Source: Clostridia bacterium (lineage in GTDB: Bacteria; Bacillota; DSM-521; Neomoorellales; Neomoorellaceae). From it: 57,235 bases of DNA. Position numbers and translations under genes: made by a program. Of the stretch, positions 44,158 through 53,856 are shown in pieces. Each line of letters starts with the position of its first letter. Position 1 is the first letter of the stretch. The stretch covers positions 1-57,235 of the forward strand of contig JASKKH010000011.1 in assembly GCA_030154265.1 (NCBI GenBank), in the 5' to 3' direction. The notes beneath the pieces were generated by a model that was not told the origin of the DNA, did not search any database, and saw only the letters and a program-made list of their open reading frames with translations.

Positions 44158-46545
44158 TCAAAGGGCTTGACTTGCTATTTTAACTGCTTCCTGGGCGTCT
44201 CTGGCATAGTAATCTGCATTTATCATATCAGCATAGCGCTGATTAAGGACTGCACCACCCACCATTACTTGGCAATCCAGGTTTGCGGCTTTCAGCTGTA
44301 CTATTGTTTCCTTCAAGTTGGGAATGGTCGTAGTCATTAAGGAGCTTAAACCTACCAGCCTTGCCTGGTGCTGACGGGTGGCTTCTACCACAACTTCAGG
44401 TGGCACATCTTTGCCTAGGTCAACCACATTATAACCGTAATTCTCTAACAGTACTTTGGCTATATTTTTGCCAATGTCGTGGATATCGCCTTTTACAGTA
44501 GCTAAAATTATTGTGCCTTTATTAACATTGTTGGTATCCAATTCCTGGCGTAGACGGTTGAAGGCTAGCTGGACCACCTCGGCAGATTGCATCAGTTGGG
44601 GTAAGAAGAATTCGCCTTTCTCATATTTATCTCCCACTTCGTTTAGTGCCGGAACAAGTATATTATCTACCACAGTCATTAGGGTTTTCCCCTCCGAAAG
44701 AACCTTTTCTACGAGTGGTATTACCCCATCTTTTAACCCGTTAACTACTGCCTGGTACAGAGTGTCAGCGGCATTTTTTGGTGTATCTACTTCAGGTTTT
44801 GTAGTCCTATCTTGATTGCTATATGCCGCAATATAATTTTTGGAATCTATATCCCTGCAATTTAGTACCTGGGCTGCCTTTACAGTGTCGACCATGTCAG
44901 TATCATGGGGGTTTAAAATAGGGGCATCCAGGCCGGCGGCCAGCGCCATAGCCAGGAAAGTACGGTTTAATAGCTTGCGGTTAGGTAAGCCAAAGGAAAC
45001 ATTACTGATCCCCAGCACTGTAGGAACTCCCAGGTGTTCCTTTACTAACTGTACTGCTTTAATTGTCTCAAGCACTTCTTGTTGCTGGGCACTGGCAGTG
45101 AGTGCCAAACAATCTATTAAAATGTCTTCTCGGGGTATACCGTACTGTTCAGCCTTGTTTACTATCTTTTGGGCTATTTTTAACCTGTCTTCTGCTTTCT
45201 TTGGTATACCAGAATCGTCTAAGCATAATCCCAGAACGCAGGCACCATAACGTTTTACGAGGGGTAGGATAGTTTCCAAACTTTCTTTCTTACCGTTTAC
45301 TGAATTGACCAGTGCTTTGCCATGGTATGCTTTTAAAGCCTCTTCAATAGCTTCAGGATTGGTGCTATCTATTTGCAGTGGTACGTTGACTACCCTTTGT
45401 ACCGTATTAACTGCCTTAACCAACATAGCAGGTTCATCGATATCCGGTAAGCCAACGTTAACGTCTAGTAATGCAGCTCCTTCTTCCACTTGCTTTACTG
45501 CTTCCTGAACTATTTTGGCTAGTGACCCCTGGCGAAGCTCCTCTGACATAGCTTTTTTTCCGGTGGGATTAATGCGTTCACCGATGATATGTACCGGCTG
45601 GCCGCTTCCCAAAATTACTGTACGGGTGCTCGAAGTCACATAGGTTTTGGGTTGGTATTGTGGAGCAGGGGGTGTCAAATTTTTAACTGCTTCTTTAATG
45701 GCAGCGGTAAATTCCGGGGTGGAGCCACAACAGCTGCCTACCAGGGAGGCCCCTGCCTCTACCAATTGGGGCGCATAACTCCCCATTTTTTGAGCACTGA
45801 GGGGGAAGACTGTTTCATTTCCTTTTAATACTGGTAAACCGGCATTAGGCATTACTAAGAGTGGTACTTTACTTACTCGGTACATTTCAGCAATAACTTG
45901 GCGTAATTCTTCCGGTCCACCGGAACAGTTAGCTCCTACTATATCTGCTCCCATTGACTGTAGTGTGATTACTGCAGTTGCCGGATCTGTTCCCATTAAT
46001 GTACGACCGTCACTTTGAAAAGTCATGGAACAGATAACCGGTACTTTAGATGCAGCATCTTTAGCAGCCAACAGCGCTGCCCTGGCTTCCCCAAGGTCGG
46101 ACATTGTTTCAATACAAATAATATCAGCACCAGCCTTTACACCAGCACTAATTTGTTCCTTAAATACCTTGTATGCTTCAGTAAAAGAAAGGGGACCGTT
46201 GGGCTGCATCATTTTACCTGTAGGACCCACTGATAAGGCTACTAACGTTCCGTCTGTTGCCCCTTCTTTGGCTGCTTTAACAGCGGCGGCATTTAATTCA
46301 GCCACCCTGTTTTCCAGACCAAACTCTGCCAATTTTATTCTATTGCCACCAAAGGTGTTGGTTTCAACGATGTCCGCACCGGCCTTGGAGTACATCCTGT
46401 GAATATTTTTTATGGCTTCTGCTTGTTCAACGTTCAGTAATTCCGGGCAGCCTTCGTTTAACAAACCTTGTTTTTGCAACATTGTACCCATGGCACCGTC
46501 AAAAACTATTATCCTACTGTGTAATATTTCCATTAGATTTGGCAC
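44158..46545 (-). CDS. metH: cobalamin-dependent methionine synthase, lacking the activation domain
   Basis: 795 residues: a homocysteine S-methyltransferase barrel (1-300, zinc Cys in GANCSGGPEE and GSCCGSTPEF), a pterin/methyltetrahydrofolate barrel (about 330-580, HIIGERINPTGKKAM), then the B12-binding cap and Rossmann domain (about 590-795; GDIHDIGKNI with the Co-ligating His, LSSLMTTT). The fourth, AdoMet-binding reactivation domain of E. coli MetH is missing and is encoded by the gene just upstream. I chose the GTG at 46545 because AGGAGTG is 6 bases before it; this overlaps the end of the upstream gene by 32 bases, so they are translationally coupled. It methylates homocysteine to methionine. 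Confidence 0.93.
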   Translation of the reverse strand: MPNLMEILHSRIIVFDGAMGTMLQKQGLLNEGCPELLNVEQAEAIKNIHRMYSKAGADIVETNTFGGNRIKLAEFGLENRVAELNAAAVKAAKEGATDGTLVALSVGPTGKMMQPNGPLSFTEAYKVFKEQISAGVKAGADIICIETMSDLGEARAALLAAKDAASKVPVICSMTFQSDGRTLMGTDPATAVITLQSMGADIVGANCSGGPEELRQVIAEMYRVSKVPLLVMPNAGLPVLKGNETVFPLSAQKMGSYAPQLVEAGASLVGSCCGSTPEFTAAIKEAVKNLTPPAPQYQPKTYVTSSTRTVILGSGQPVHIIGERINPTGKKAMSEELRQGSLAKIVQEAVKQVEEGAALLDVNVGLPDIDEPAMLVKAVNTVQRVVNVPLQIDSTNPEAIEEALKAYHGKALVNSVNGKKESLETILPLVKRYGACVLGLCLDDSGIPKKAEDRLKIAQKIVNKAEQYGIPREDILIDCLALTASAQQQEVLETIKAVQLVKEHLGVPTVLGISNVSFGLPNRKLLNRTFLAMALAAGLDAPILNPHDTDMVDTVKAAQVLNCRDIDSKNYIAAYSNQDRTTKPEVDTPKNAADTLYQAVVNGLKDGVIPLVEKVLSEGKTLMTVVDNILVPALNEVGDKYEKGEFFLPQLMQSAEVVQLAFNRLRQELDTNNVNKGTIILATVKGDIHDIGKNIAKVLLENYGYNVVDLGKDVPPEVVVEATRQHQARLVGLSSLMTTTIPNLKETIVQLKAANLDCQVMVGGAVLNQRYADMINADYYARDAQEAVKIASQAL

Positions 46546-47215
46546 AACTATCACTCCTGTTTCTATAAGGGCAATTTGTAGCATTGCAGTAACTACATTT
46601 ATTAGCTAACGGGATAGCCGTTTCCTCCCTGAGATTAAAACCAACAATTCCAAGAATGCTTTTTCGGGGTATTAACATGTTGGTGTTTGTAACCCTGATA
46701 CCTATACTTTCGGCATTAACTGCTGCTGCTAATTTACGGTTTATCTCAAGGGGTACATCCCCATAACCGCTGCAAAAACGCCAGGTGATGTGGTAACCTT
46801 GCTTTTTGGCAATAAACTTTAGCTTATCTTGCAGCTGGTCGGCCACCTTTTCTACTGCGTCGCTGCCAACGGCATCCAAAATGGTACCGCCGGCATATTC
46901 CTTTTGCCTAAATAATTCGGCCACTTTACTTTCCAACTGTGGTCCTATGGTGGCGGCCACGAGGCAAACTTTTTTAGAATGTTTTAAGTGCTTAACAATA
47001 TCCTTGCCGGGTAGTATTAAATCAGCCTCCGGCAGTTCAACACCCGTTGAGTTAATATTAACAGTGTTAAATATACGGTAAGTGGTGTTCGGTTCTAACA
47101 GTGTTAGTCCAAGTGATATATAGTAATCAATTTTTTCCTGCATTGAGTTGTTGATATTAGTTTTACCTGGGTTATATCCTAAGTATCTTAATACTACATT
47201 TTTATCTATGTTCAA
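46514..47215 (-). CDS. methionine synthase activation-domain protein
   Basis: 233 residues matching the MetH reactivation domain as a separate protein. RFCSGYGDVPLEINRKL corresponds to the RxxPGYG AdoMet-binding motif of E. coli MetH, with Ser in place of the usual Pro. LIPRKSILGIVGFN follows. The C-terminus has a Cys cluster (KCSYCNATNCPYR) that may bind a metal or an Fe-S cluster. It is expected to reductively methylate inactive cob(II)alamin on MetH. The TTG start at 47215 follows GAAGGTG. First gene of the two-gene unit with metH. Confidence 0.88.
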   Translation of the reverse strand: MNIDKNVVLRYLGYNPGKTNINNSMQEKIDYYISLGLTLLEPNTTYRIFNTVNINSTGVELPEADLILPGKDIVKHLKHSKKVCLVAATIGPQLESKVAELFRQKEYAGGTILDAVGSDAVEKVADQLQDKLKFIAKKQGYHITWRFCSGYGDVPLEINRKLAAAVNAESIGIRVTNTNMLIPRKSILGIVGFNLREETAIPLANKCSYCNATNCPYRNRSDSCAKSNGNITQ

Positions 47216-47335
47216 TGTATAACACCTTCAAATAACTACATTATTATAACCATATAAATTCCGTAAAACTGCAAGAAAATCCTGCGAAGAGCTAAAAATT
47301 ATTCCTATAATAATAAAAATACCAAGGTTTTTTAG

Positions 47336-47495
47336 AAACCTACCACTACCCGGGTTTTTTCGTTTTTATCCATTGCCTGTAAAGCATCGTTTAAGTGGCA
47401 AGTGGAATATTAAAGGTATTTAAATGATCAGGACGATTAAGAGTTATTATTCCAATGTTTTCCTTTTTATCTACTTTAACAGCCGTATAACCCAT
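47336..47495 (-). pseudogene. enoyl-CoA hydratase/isomerase N-terminal fragment
   Basis: From an ATG at 47495 with TTAGGAGAG before it, the frame reads MGYTAVKVDKKENIGIITLN and RPDHLNTFN, the standard crotonase N-terminus, then stops. A shifted frame continues LNDALQAMDKNEKTRVVV, which fits the next family segment. The rest of the gene (over 200 codons) is gone. It is a remnant of a fatty-acid or butyrate-pathway gene. Confidence 0.8.
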
Positions 47496-47761
47496 AGTTA
47501 TCTCTCCTAAAATTTATTATTAAATAAGGTTAGTATTATATTATCTAAAAAAAGAATATGAAGCAATTTTGAAATTATTTTTTAAATTAATAATATTTAT
47601 TTTATAGGTTTTAGTTAAAAAGGAAAATTAAACAAGATAAACAAGTTTAAGAGGTGTAGTAGTATGGGTGGCCAGAGATATGAAGTTACGGAAAAATTTA
47701 CATGACATATGAAATCTTTTTATTCAAAAAATAATAGAGAAAATCTTAAGGAGGTGTAGAT
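47496..47761. other. non-coding stretch upstream of hsp20
   Basis: AT-rich. It holds a 13-codon open frame at 47664 with a fair ribosome site (AAGAGGTG) that is too short to call, and presumably the hsp20 promoter. I see no clear CIRCE inverted repeat. Confidence 0.4.
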
Positions 47762-48217
47762 ATGGCAGGCTTAACTCCACGTGGTCGTAATAGGTGGGGC
47801 ATAACTCCAGTTGATTTTTTTAGAAACTTTTTCGATGACGACATGTTTGAAAGCTATTTTAACAATGCTTTGATGCCTATGTGGGGGTTTAGAAGAGGAT
47901 TTCGTGCTGACATTAAGGAAACCGATAATGAATATATTGTAGAAGCCGAATTGCCTGGAATGAAAAAAGACCAGATTGAGATTGACTTCAACAATAATAT
48001 TCTTACCATTTCGGCAAGACGGAATGACGTTGTCGACGAGGAAAGGGATAATTACATTCGAAGAGAACGCCGTTATGGGGAAATGCGTAGAAGTTTCACG
48101 GTAGAAAATGTTCGTGAGGATGAGATAAGGGCAGAATATAATGATGGTATTCTCAAAATTACCATGCCTAAGCAGAATACAGGAATGCAAAAGAGGCGAA
48201 GGATTGATATTCATTAA
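47762..48217 (+). CDS. Hsp20 / alpha-crystallin small heat shock protein
   Basis: 151 residues. An N-terminal arm with FFRNFFDDDMFESYF precedes the alpha-crystallin domain at about 48-140: DIKETDNEYIVEAELPGMKK, YGEMRRSFTVE (the GxFxRxxxLP-type block) and AEYNDGILKITMPK. A short basic tail ends RRRIDIH; the C-terminal IxI-type anchor appears as IDI. An ATP-independent chaperone holding unfolding proteins. AAGGAGGTG precedes the ATG. Single-gene unit with its own terminator. Confidence 0.95.
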   Translation: MAGLTPRGRNRWGITPVDFFRNFFDDDMFESYFNNALMPMWGFRRGFRADIKETDNEYIVEAELPGMKKDQIEIDFNNNILTISARRNDVVDEERDNYIRRERRYGEMRRSFTVENVREDEIRAEYNDGILKITMPKQNTGMQKRRRIDIH

Positions 48218-48227
48218 AAATTAAACT

Positions 48228-48256
48228 AAAAGGCTGTTGGCTATCGACAGCCTTTT
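48228..48256 (+). terminator. terminator behind hsp20
   Basis: AAAAGGCTGT (48228-48237) / ACAGCCTTTT (48247-48256) perfect 10-bp stem. Confidence 0.8.
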
Positions 48257-48349
48257 AACCCCTTACACTACTGTTAATTGGTAAAGTTGTAATAGGGAAA
48301 TAATATAGTCTTTTAAAATAAAGATAGGAGCGCAGAGCATGTCATTTAT

Positions 48350-48430
48350 CGATATAATCGGATGACTCCAGAGGACATGCCTATTGATCTTTTGTTGCAC
48401 ACCCCGGGAGGCCTTGTGCCTCTAGATTAA
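48350..48430 (+). pseudogene. fragment of SDH_sah (ClpP-like serine dehydrogenase proteinase) gene
   Basis: The frame reads RYNRMTPEDMPIDLLLHTPG then GLVPLD and stop. The string TPEDMPIDLLLHTPGG is the conserved core of the SDH_sah/ClpP-like membrane protease family around its active site. Only about 27 codons remain, preceded in another frame by an ATG with a ribosome site (48339). Clear remnant. Confidence 0.75.
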
Positions 48431-48510
48431 ATTTTGGAAAAAAGTGTTGACTGTAATGTAAATAGGTTATATTATAATAAATAAATGTTCATTAAAAAGA
48501 GGTAAAAAAT

Positions 48511-49098
48511 ATGGCTAGGCCAATAGATCCAACAAAAATAGAGAAAATTAAAAAGGCTGCAATGGATTTAATAGTCAAATATGGTTATAGAGGTGCTTCA
48601 ATTGGAGCTATCGCAAAAAAAGCAGGAGTTTCTACTGGATATTTGTATAGACATTATGAAAGCAAAGATGAATTAATAGAGGATTTAATAGAGTCCAATT
48701 TAAAAAAATTTCATGAAATATTTTGTAAAACAATGGATGAAAAAAGTACTGCAAAAGATATTATTTATAATTTTGTAAATATATTATTTAGTGTAGCAAT
48801 TACTAATCCAATTCTTGCAAAATTTTTATGCGCCCTTGTCTTTGATCAGAATTTTCAAGTTAAAAAAAGAAGGGAGAATGATAAAAGAGTTAGGGAATTG
48901 GTAAGTGATGTGTTACGAATAGGAATTAAGAATGGTGAAATAAATCTTAAAACTACATTAGAAGAAATAATGCTTGTATTGTTTACTATTACATTTAGCT
49001 ATATATCAATGAATATAAATGAAAATTATAATGAAGAAAAATTTGGAGAAAAGCAAGCTGGAAGAATAACAGAAATTTGTTTAAATGCTTTAAAATAA
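48511..49098 (+). CDS. TetR-family transcriptional regulator
   Basis: 195 residues. N-terminal helix-turn-helix: AAMDLIVKYGYRGASIGAIA, KKAGVSTGYLYRHYESKDEL (residues about 13-55). The C-terminal ligand domain is AT-coded and divergent. It is directly upstream of an RND efflux pair on the same strand, with a perfect 18-base palindrome between them (49150-49167), so it most likely represses the pump and perhaps itself. Codon use (AGA, ATA, TTA) matches the pump genes and differs from the rest of the window. Confidence 0.92.
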   Translation: MARPIDPTKIEKIKKAAMDLIVKYGYRGASIGAIAKKAGVSTGYLYRHYESKDELIEDLIESNLKKFHEIFCKTMDEKSTAKDIIYNFVNILFSVAITNPILAKFLCALVFDQNFQVKKRRENDKRVRELVSDVLRIGIKNGEINLKTTLEEIMLVLFTITFSYISMNINENYNEEKFGEKQAGRITEICLNALK

Positions 49099-49149
49099 TT
49101 TTTTTTAAAAAATAAATGAATAATAAGTTATTATAAAAAACAAAATAGA

Positions 49150-49167
49150 TGAATGAAAATTCATTCA
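49150..49167. promoter_or_regulatory. palindromic operator, probable TetR site
   Basis: TGAATGAAAATTCATTCA is a perfect inverted repeat with 8-base arms, followed by another half site (TTGAATGG). A related half, ATGTTCATT, lies between the tetR promoter and its start (48485-48493). Confidence 0.65.
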
Positions 49168-49506
49168 TTGAATGGTTTGAATTTTCTACAAATTATCTAA
49201 AGTATAGGTAGTGTCAAAAGTTTTATGAAAAATAAATTTAGAGAAAAATAGTCTTATATATTTGATGGCGTAAGTCTTTTGTAAATTTTTTTTTGAATTT
49301 TTATTTAGAATAGTAATACTTTAACTGCTTTATTTAAAACTTTTGCCTCCTTTTCTGTTTTTCGGGTTTGGTTTGAACACTGTAAAATACTCTGAATTTC
49401 AGGGGGTGGCAAGGTTTTGATATAGAAATTTTTTGAAATTAATAGGTTAAGTCAAAAATTATTATAAATTTTCTGATAATACCAGTATGGGAGAGGGGAA
49501 ATTTTT
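49168..49506. other. leader region of the efflux genes
   Basis: About 340 AT-rich bases between the palindrome and the adaptor gene. No gene recognised; GAGAGGGG at the end is the adaptor's ribosome site. Confidence 0.4.
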
Positions 49507-50589
49507 ATGAAAAGATTTTTAGCAATTTTATTAATTATGAGCATGATTTTCCCATTAGCAGCATGCTCAAAGACTGAAGAAACTGTAGTAAAAAGGGCTA
49601 GAGCAGTTAAGGTTAAAGAAATACAAGAGAGTGAAAATCCAGTAACCTTAAGCTATATAGGAACAGTTGACTCTAAGGATATAGTTAAGTATAGTTTTAA
49701 AACTACCGGGAAATTAGGAAAAGTTTTTGTAGAAAAGGGGGACAAGGTTAAGAAGGGAGATAAATTAGCTCAGTTAGATATGCAGGATTTAAATTTTCAA
49801 ATATCTGCTGCTAAATCAAGTCTGGATACAGCAAAACTTAATATTAAAAAAGCTGAAGATTCACTAAATTATTATAAAGATTTATTTTATAAAAATGAAA
49901 AGTTATATAAAGAAGGAATCATATCAAAGGCCCAATATGATCAGATAAAACTTCAAAAGGATACAGCAGAAACTACATATAATCAAGCTAAATCTCAATT
50001 TGAAGCTGCAAAGACTGATTATGAATATAAGTTAAGCTTACTTGAAGATGCAACTATTTATGCAAATCAAGATGGAAGTATAGTAGATACCTATTACGAA
50101 GAAGGAGAACTTGTTCCTCAAGGATATCCTGTTGTCAGTGTAAGAAGCTCTAGTCAGATAGTAAATGTGGGAATAGCTCAAAGAGATCTTAAAAAGATAA
50201 AAATTGGGACAAAAGCTGTTGTAGATGTTGAAGGAGAAAAAGCTAACGGACTAATAACTAATATAGCTGAAGCTCCGGATGCAACTACAAGAACATACAA
50301 CGCCGAAGTTACAATAAAAGATAAAAACTTTAGATTAGGTTCAATTGCTAAGGTAGAATTTGATATAGGAAAAGAAAGAGGAATTTGGATTCCTGTATCA
50401 GCTATCATGTCTGATGGAGAAGACTATGTATATATTGTTCAAGAGGATAGAGCCTTCAAGAGAATAGTTGAACTTGAGGAAATTTATGAGGATAAGATTA
50501 TGGTAAAGGGAGTGAATCCTGGAGAATTACTTGTTGTAAGTGGAATGAAAAATTTAATTGATGGTTCTAAAGTAAACATCCGGGAGTAG
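49507..50589 (+). CDS. RND efflux periplasmic-adaptor (MFP) lipoprotein
   Basis: 360 residues. Lipoprotein signal MKRFLAILLIMSMIFPLAAC with the modified Cys at 20. Then the MFP layout: barrel-sandwich half (GKLGKVFVEKGDKVKKGDKL), a helical hairpin of about 100 residues (AAKSSLDTAKLNIKKAEDSL, coiled coil), the second sandwich half (ATIYANQDGSIVDTYYEEGE) and a beta-barrel. It links the RND pump to the outside; in a one-membrane cell it would extend into the wall. It ends 12 bases before the pump gene. AGA/ATA-rich codons. Confidence 0.92.
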   Translation: MKRFLAILLIMSMIFPLAACSKTEETVVKRARAVKVKEIQESENPVTLSYIGTVDSKDIVKYSFKTTGKLGKVFVEKGDKVKKGDKLAQLDMQDLNFQISAAKSSLDTAKLNIKKAEDSLNYYKDLFYKNEKLYKEGIISKAQYDQIKLQKDTAETTYNQAKSQFEAAKTDYEYKLSLLEDATIYANQDGSIVDTYYEEGELVPQGYPVVSVRSSSQIVNVGIAQRDLKKIKIGTKAVVDVEGEKANGLITNIAEAPDATTRTYNAEVTIKDKNFRLGSIAKVEFDIGKERGIWIPVSAIMSDGEDYVYIVQEDRAFKRIVELEEIYEDKIMVKGVNPGELLVVSGMKNLIDGSKVNIRE

Positions 50590-50601
50590 GAGGGAGCTTA
50601 A

Positions 50602-53600
50602 GTGAACAGTTTAATAAAGAAACTGATAGAGGAAAGGAAGGTTATCCTATTTTTAGCAGCAATAATTGCATTTTTAGGAGCCTATGCCTATTATGTATTA
50701 CCCAGACAGGAGAATCCTGATGTAGCAGCTCCCTTTGCTATGATTATTACTCCATATCCAGGAGCTTCAGCAAAGGATGTAAATGATTTGGTAACTAAAA
50801 AAATAGAGGATGAATTATATGACCTGGATGGATATGACTATGCAAAATCAACATCTAAGGAAGGTTTATCTATTGTAGTGGTTGCCTTTGAAACTGGTAC
50901 AGATGCAGACAAGGCAATGCAGGATGTAAGGAATGCCGTAGCTGATGCAAGAAGTGAGCTTCCGAGTGGTGCTCTTGATAGTATTATTGATACAGATCTT
51001 ACAGAAACAGCAGGTATCATAATAAGTCTATCAGGAGATAATTATAGCTACGAACAATTAGCTTCTTTTGGAGAACAGTTTAAAGATAGATTATCTGATA
51101 TTGAGGGAATATCGAAGTTTGACATAGAAGGAGACTTAGATAAAGAAGTAAAGGTCGATGTTGATATAGCAAAACTAAATCAATTGGGGATATCCCTGGG
51201 AGATTTGTATAGTATACTTCAAGCTCAAAATATAGAAATACCATCCGGGGATATAGAAACAGAAAGTGGGAAAATAAAGGTAAAGGTTCCGGGGATATAT
51301 ACATCATTAGATGATATAAGAAATACTATAATAGCTGTGTCTCCTGAAACTGGAGTTGTTACAAGGCTATCTGATGTTGCCAATGTATATATGGGATTAG
51401 AAGAAGGAGTAGAAAAATATAAGCAAAATGGTAAGAATGCAGTTCTTTTAACGGGATACTTTAAAAAAAGTAAAAATGTAGTTCTACTAGGTAAGGAAGT
51501 TAGAAAGGCACTAGATGAAGTTAAAGCTACTCTTCCAAAGGATTTAATAGTTGAAGAGGTTATTTATCAACCCGATGATGTAAGTAAATCTGTAGATGAT
51601 TTTATGGTAAATCTTGTTGAAGGTATAATTTTCGTTGTAATAGTAGTGTTTTTGGGAATGGGATGGAGAAATGCTATAGTAGTTTCTACGGCTGTACCTC
51701 TTTCTATACTCATGACTTTTGGTGTAATGTATTTGAAGAGCATATACATACATCAAATATCTCTGACAGCTCTAATTGTTGCTTTAGGGATTCTTGTAGA
51801 TAATGCTATAGTTGTAAGTGATACTATTCAGGTAAGGTTAGATAATGGAGAAGAAAAGTCGGATGCAGCCTTTAAGGGAACAAGTATGTCAGCTATCCCG
51901 ATATTTACAGCTACCCTTACAACGGTGGCAGCTTTTTCACCTCTTTTAGGGATTCCGGGAGTAGCAGGAGATTTTTTGGAAGCAATTCCTCAAGTACTTA
52001 TTATATCAATAGTTGCAGCATATATAGTAGCTATGTTTATAATTCCGGCAATGGCTGCAGTTTTCTTTAAAAAGAGCAAAAAGAAAGGTGATAAAGAAGG
52101 TATCGTTAGAGTATTTTTTAAAAAAGCCTTAAATATAGGATTAAAAAAGAAGTTAGTAACTACTATATCTGTATTTATAGTATTTGTTATTGTTATAAAA
52201 GTAGTAATGCCAATGCTTCCATCAGAGTTTTTTCCTTTTGCTGATAAGAATGTATTTTATATAGATATGGAAACTGAAGTTTCAGGGGATATGGATGCTA
52301 CAGAAAGGCTGACTGATGAAGTTGTAGAACTATTGTCTAATGAACCTGAGATAACTGGCTATACTGTTGCTGTAGGAAACGGGGTACCAAAGTTTTATAT
52401 TACTGTACCACCGGCTACCCCATCACAGGATTATGCTCAGATGGTATGTAAGTTTGACCTTGGAGATAAAAAAAGTAGGAGATTTAAAAATAATGAAGAA
52501 TTTGCAGAACATATACAAAGGTTATTAGATGAAAATATTTCCGGAGGAAAATGTACTGTAAACTTGCTTAAGATGGCAAAACCGGGGTCCAAGGTAGTAG
52601 TTAGAGTTTCAGGAAAAAATATAGATCGTTTAATAGAGGTAGCTGAACATATCAAAGACGGCTTGAGGGAAATTCCGGGGACTACAAATGTACGAGATGA
52701 TATGAAGGATAGAACATATCAATATGAAATAAATGTAGATGAAGATAAGGCAATGAATCTTGGAATAACTAAATATGATATACAGAGAGAGATTAACATA
52801 GCATTGTATGGAGCTAAACCTTCTGTTTACAGAAGGGATGGTAATGAATATAACATACTTTTACAAAGTGATATAAATACTATTGAAGAATTGGAAAACC
52901 TTGAGATAAAATCTTCGATAACTGAAAACAAAATACCTCTTAAACAATTTGCTACTGTAGGATTTGGTTCTAAGTTAGATGCTATAATGAGATATAATAG
53001 GAAACAAACTATAACAGTAGAATGTGATACTCTTCCAGATGGAAATGCTGTATTTATTGAAAATAAACTTGAGAATGAGATTTTACCGAAAATTGATACA
53101 GCAGGTGTAAAAATAGATTTTGATGGGGAAAGAGAAAGTATTTCCGAAAATTTTGGTATAGTTGGTATACTGGCTATATTGGCCGTATTTTTAATATATG
53201 TAATATTGGTGATACAATTTAATTCATTTATTCAACCACTCGTTATATTAGTAACTATACCTTTATCATTAATAGGCTCAATTCTTGGATTGTATATATT
53301 TAATCAGCCACTATCACTTACAGGATTTTTAGGTATCATAGCCTTAATAGGACTGGTGGTAAAAAATGGTATTCTTCTTATAGAATATATAAATGATGCA
53401 AGAAAAGAAGGTTATGAAATAGATGAAGCATGTGTTGATGCTGTAGGAAAGAGATTTAATGCCATAATACTTAGTGCTGCAACTACAATTATGGGACTTT
53501 TCCCTCTTGCTATTTCAGGAAATGCTTTGTTTGCACCTATGGCAGTATCTTTAATGTCAGGGCTTATGGTATCTACTTTCTTAACTATGGTTGTAATTCC

Positions 53601-53673
53601 TGTTATATACAGTTTAATTGAAACATTTATTGAAAAAAGAAAGAATAAGAAGAAACTATCAGTACAAATTTAG
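50602..53673 (+). CDS. RND-family efflux permease (HAE-1 / AcrB-type)
   Basis: 1023 residues with the two-fold RND plan: TM1 at about 14-30 (VILFLAAIIAFLGAYAYYVL), a first large outside loop to about 330, TM2-6, then TM7 near 515 and a second loop to about 850 before TM8-12. The proton-relay pair appears in TM4 as LGILVDNAIVVSD (Asp). The substrate cannot be told; drugs, fatty acids or surfactants (SwrC-like) are typical. The start is GTG with AGGAGGGAGC. No outer-membrane channel gene follows, as expected for a Firmicute. Arginines are almost all AGA/AGG. Confidence 0.95.
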   Translation: MNSLIKKLIEERKVILFLAAIIAFLGAYAYYVLPRQENPDVAAPFAMIITPYPGASAKDVNDLVTKKIEDELYDLDGYDYAKSTSKEGLSIVVVAFETGTDADKAMQDVRNAVADARSELPSGALDSIIDTDLTETAGIIISLSGDNYSYEQLASFGEQFKDRLSDIEGISKFDIEGDLDKEVKVDVDIAKLNQLGISLGDLYSILQAQNIEIPSGDIETESGKIKVKVPGIYTSLDDIRNTIIAVSPETGVVTRLSDVANVYMGLEEGVEKYKQNGKNAVLLTGYFKKSKNVVLLGKEVRKALDEVKATLPKDLIVEEVIYQPDDVSKSVDDFMVNLVEGIIFVVIVVFLGMGWRNAIVVSTAVPLSILMTFGVMYLKSIYIHQISLTALIVALGILVDNAIVVSDTIQVRLDNGEEKSDAAFKGTSMSAIPIFTATLTTVAAFSPLLGIPGVAGDFLEAIPQVLIISIVAAYIVAMFIIPAMAAVFFKKSKKKGDKEGIVRVFFKKALNIGLKKKLVTTISVFIVFVIVIKVVMPMLPSEFFPFADKNVFYIDMETEVSGDMDATERLTDEVVELLSNEPEITGYTVAVGNGVPKFYITVPPATPSQDYAQMVCKFDLGDKKSRRFKNNEEFAEHIQRLLDENISGGKCTVNLLKMAKPGSKVVVRVSGKNIDRLIEVAEHIKDGLREIPGTTNVRDDMKDRTYQYEINVDEDKAMNLGITKYDIQREINIALYGAKPSVYRRDGNEYNILLQSDINTIEELENLEIKSSITENKIPLKQFATVGFGSKLDAIMRYNRKQTITVECDTLPDGNAVFIENKLENEILPKIDTAGVKIDFDGERESISENFGIVGILAILAVFLIYVILVIQFNSFIQPLVILVTIPLSLIGSILGLYIFNQPLSLTGFLGIIALIGLVVKNGILLIEYINDARKEGYEIDEACVDAVGKRFNAIILSAATTIMGLFPLAISGNALFAPMAVSLMSGLMVSTFLTMVVIPVIYSLIETFIEKRKNKKKLSVQI

Positions 53674-53700
53674 AATCAAAGATTTATATTATTTACTTAC

Positions 53701-53745
53701 AATCCTTGGAGCAGTGAGTAATTTTCACTGTTTCAAGGATTTTTA
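53701..53745 (+). terminator. terminator of the efflux operon
   Basis: AATCCTTGGAGCAGTGA / TCACTGTTTCAAGGATT long stem with one bulge, then TTTTTATAT. Confidence 0.85.
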
Positions 53746-53856
53746 TATGATATCAATCAGATATTTACTAATATTATTTCAAGTTTTAATATAGGCCTAG
53801 TATAACTGTAACTGCCGAATACTGTGGAGCATTATCTTGTAAGGAGGTACTGCCTA

